Below are positions 62,166 through 64,000 of a DNA stretch of 64,000 nucleotides, piece after piece. A program made the translations under genes and the position numbers. This stretch comes from Caldibacillus debilis DSM 16016 (lineage in GTDB: Bacteria; Bacillota; Bacilli; Bacillales; Caldibacillaceae). Within the stretch, counting starts at the first letter, position 1; the number at the start of each line of letters is the position of its first letter. The notes beneath the pieces are model-generated. The model worked only from the letters and a program-made list of their open reading frames with translations. It searched no databases and was not told where the DNA came from. The DNA lies in contig NZ_KB912879.1 in NCBI RefSeq assembly GCF_000383875.1, positions 290,084-354,083 on the forward strand. The letters are read 5' to 3'.

Positions 62166-63101
62166 ATGCTTCGTTATGTCTTGAACCGTTTTTGGCAAAG
62201 CATCATTCTCATTTTTATCGTCACCGTTTTAACCTTTTTCCTGATCAACCTGGCTCCCGGCGGTCCGAGTTCATTGATGCGGATGGATGCGACGGAGGAA
62301 GAAAGGCAGGCGCTGATTGAAAGGATGGGGCTGGATAAACCCGTCCATGTTAGATACGGGGAGTGGCTTGCCAAAGCCATACAGGGTGATTTGGGCGTTT
62401 CCCTTACCAGCGGGCAACCTGTCATGCAGCGGATTGCGGAACGTTTTCCCCATACTTTGGAGCTTGCCGTTTACACTTTAATTTTCTCCGTTATATTGGG
62501 CGTTCTTTTGGGGACCGTTTCCGCGGTCCGCCGGAACAGGTTCGCCGATTATTCGATCAATTTCTTCAGTTCCTTGGGCTTATCCGTGCCTCCCTTTTGG
62601 CTGGCCGTCATGTTTATGTACTTGTTTTCCGTTGTTCTCCAATGGCTTCCCGCTTCCGGCGTCGGCTCCGGGGGATTGACGGACAGGTGGAAGCACCTGA
62701 TCATGCCGGTTCTCATCCTTTCCACAACCACCTTGCCGACGATCATCCGTTTTACAAGGTCATCCATTTTGGAAGTCATTTCGCAAAACTATATCCGAAC
62801 CGCCAGAGCCAAAGGAGCACCGGAACGAACCGTAATTGCCGTACACGCCCTGCGGAATGCCCTCATTCCGGTGGTCTCGGTCATCGGCGTATTAATCCCC
62901 CGCTTGCTGGGAGGGGCGGTCATTACGGAAACCGTCTTCGGCTGGCCCGGAATGGGACGCCTGATCATTGAAGCCGCCGAGGGGAGAGATTACAACCTGA
63001 TCATGGGGGTTACGGTGGTCGTGACCGTCATCGTGGTTGTGACCAACTTCCTCGTGGACATCCTATATTCCAGAATCGATCCCCGGGTAAAAAATTATTG
63101 A
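62166..63101 (+). CDS. Peptide ABC permease (DppB/OppB)
   Basis: A 311-residue permease with six membrane segments: VLNRFWQSIILIFIVTVLTFFLINLAPGGP at the N-terminus, PPFWLAVMFMYLFSVVLQWLPASG, and the ATPase-contact loop SQNYIRTARAKGAPERTVIAVHALRNALIPVVSVIG near 205. It is DppB-like. AAAGGAAG precedes ATG 62166. It pairs with the incomplete DppC-type gene that follows 152 bases later. Confidence 0.9.
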   Translation: MLRYVLNRFWQSIILIFIVTVLTFFLINLAPGGPSSLMRMDATEEERQALIERMGLDKPVHVRYGEWLAKAIQGDLGVSLTSGQPVMQRIAERFPHTLELAVYTLIFSVILGVLLGTVSAVRRNRFADYSINFFSSLGLSVPPFWLAVMFMYLFSVVLQWLPASGVGSGGLTDRWKHLIMPVLILSTTTLPTIIRFTRSSILEVISQNYIRTARAKGAPERTVIAVHALRNALIPVVSVIGVLIPRLLGGAVITETVFGWPGMGRLIIEAAEGRDYNLIMGVTVVVTVIVVVTNFLVDILYSRIDPRVKNY

Positions 63102-63252
63102 TCCGGGAAACAGGGCATCGCCGCATGATCCTGCCGGTGATGCGCCCGGACGGCGAGAAAAACATGTTCCTCGCGGTCACCGGAGCGAAAAAACAGACGG
63201 GTACTTCCCTTTTTCCATGATGAATTTTCCGCCGCTAGCGGGAGGTGAAAAT

Positions 63253-64000
63253 ATGACAGCCATCGCGTTAAAGAAAAAGGAAGAACCGGAAAGGGCGGGC
63301 GGGAAGACAAGGTTGAAAAACCATTTCGCTCTCCGCCTTTTCAAAAACAAAATCGCATTCATTTCCCTCCTTTTTCTCGTCTTCGTGCACATCGCCGTTT
63401 TCATCGGACCCTTTTTTTGGACCATTCATCCGGAAAAAATCGATCCTCAACATGTATTGGCCGGATTTTCCGCCAAACACCCCCTCGGGACGGATGAACT
63501 CGGCCGGGACGTCCTCAGCCGGTTGCTGCACGGGGGCAGGATCACGCTTTTGGTCGGATTTTTTGCCATGCTTTGCACGATTTTTGTCGGATCGTTCATC
63601 GGAGCGGTGGCCGGCTACTTCGGCGGCTGGCTGGAGGCTTTGCTCATGCGAATCATTGAAGCGATGATGGCCATCCCGAACTTTTTCCTGGCATTGATCG
63701 CTTTAACCGTGCTCGGCAATAGCCCCGTCATGGTCGTGCTCGTCATCGCGCTCACTTCGTGGATGGAGATCGCCAGGATCGTTTACGGGGAAACCCTCAA
63801 ATGGAAGGCCCAAGAATTTGTCGAGGCTTCCGTCGTGGCGGGGGCATCTTCCTTTTGGACGCTGTTTCGGCACATACTCCCGCAAATTTATCCGACGATC
63901 ATCGTGTCCGGCACCTTATCGATTGCCGGTTCCATCTTGACGGAAAGCGCGATCAGCTACTTGGGACTGGGCATACAGCCCCCGACGCCCACGTGGGGAA
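63253..64000 (+). CDS. Peptide ABC permease (DppC/OppC), 3' end outside the window
   Basis: A gene open to the right edge; 249 codons are visible of about 300 expected. ATG 63253 follows GGAGGTGA. The protein starts MTAIALKKKEEPERAGGK with a membrane segment IAFISLLFLVFVHIAVFIGPFFW, then the DppC-type HPLGTDELGRDVLSRLLHGGRITLLVGFFAM, the contact loop WKAQEFVEASVVAGASSFWTLFRHILPQIYPT, and ESAISYLGLGIQPPTPTWG at the edge. It is the partner of the DppB-type gene in the operon that begins with the XRE-cupin regulator. Confidence 0.9.
   Translation, partial: MTAIALKKKEEPERAGGKTRLKNHFALRLFKNKIAFISLLFLVFVHIAVFIGPFFWTIHPEKIDPQHVLAGFSAKHPLGTDELGRDVLSRLLHGGRITLLVGFFAMLCTIFVGSFIGAVAGYFGGWLEALLMRIIEAMMAIPNFFLALIALTVLGNSPVMVVLVIALTSWMEIARIVYGETLKWKAQEFVEASVVAGASSFWTLFRHILPQIYPTIIVSGTLSIAGSILTESAISYLGLGIQPPTPTWG

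Overview
The window looks like the chromosome of a moderate-GC, probably thermotolerant Bacillaceae (Caldibacillus/Geobacillus-like). This is inferred from strong AGGAGG-type ribosome sites, frequent GTG/TTG starts, Bacillus-type gene sets (an appDFABC-ordered peptide transporter, an FhuBCDG-type importer, a PbpC-like PBP) and intrinsic terminators. I see no rRNA, tRNA or CRISPR array. Nearly all of it is nutrient uptake and catabolism, arranged as self-contained regulon cassettes.

1-8.7 kb is an amino-sugar (galactosamine/GalNAc-type) island of two divergent halves. On the minus strand are a GntR regulator and a mannose-family PTS (IIB, IIC, IID, IIA) followed by the 5' end of a SIS-domain gene. 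On the plus strand are a second GntR, an AgaS-type isomerase/deaminase, a LacC-type tagatose-6-phosphate kinase and a KbaY/GatY-type aldolase. Together they would import the sugar and convert it through tagatose phosphates to triose phosphates. 8.9-13.9 kb is a Fur-box-preceded hydroxamate-siderophore ABC importer that ends in a ferredoxin/flavodoxin-reductase-like flavoprotein, a likely siderophore reductase. 14.1-20.6 kb (minus) is an eight-gene operon whose gene content matches the cryptic sgc operon of E. coli (SgcR, Q, B, C, A, E, X) plus a Cof-type phosphatase. 20.9 kb is a DJ-1/Hsp31-like gene.

21.7-28.9 kb (minus) holds two DUF485 + sodium:solute symporter pairs flanking a LytS/LytTR two-component system, probably for acetate or pyruvate uptake and sensing. 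29.7-31.7 kb is a lipoprotein class B penicillin-binding protein. Between it and an AbrB-family membrane protein lies a 0.55-kb array with a strict 21-bp period and a ~148-bp higher-order repeat, lying in the 3' untranslated stretch of the AbrB-family gene. This is the least explained feature of the window. 34-36.5 kb carries a HAD phosphatase and an Fsr-type MFS exporter, followed by a gene-poor, CCGG-rich stretch with paired direct repeats.

37.3-43.2 kb (minus) is an oligopeptide ABC operon in appD-appF-appA-appB-appC order. 44-55.1 kb is a LacI-controlled beta-mannoside utilisation cluster: GH130 phosphorylase, sugar-binding lipoprotein, two permeases, GH2 beta-mannosidase, GH13 alpha-glucosidase and a DUF1861 protein, with palindromic operators between the operon and the divergent lacI-type gene. 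It has no local ATPase. After 1.2 kb with no convincing gene, 56.4-64 kb (plus) is a second peptide-uptake operon: XRE-cupin regulator, fused DppD-DppF ATPase, M19-like dipeptidase, binding protein, and two permeases of which the last is cut by the window end. Several small decayed genes (3.0-3.4, 21.7 and 29.2 kb) mark former insertions or losses.
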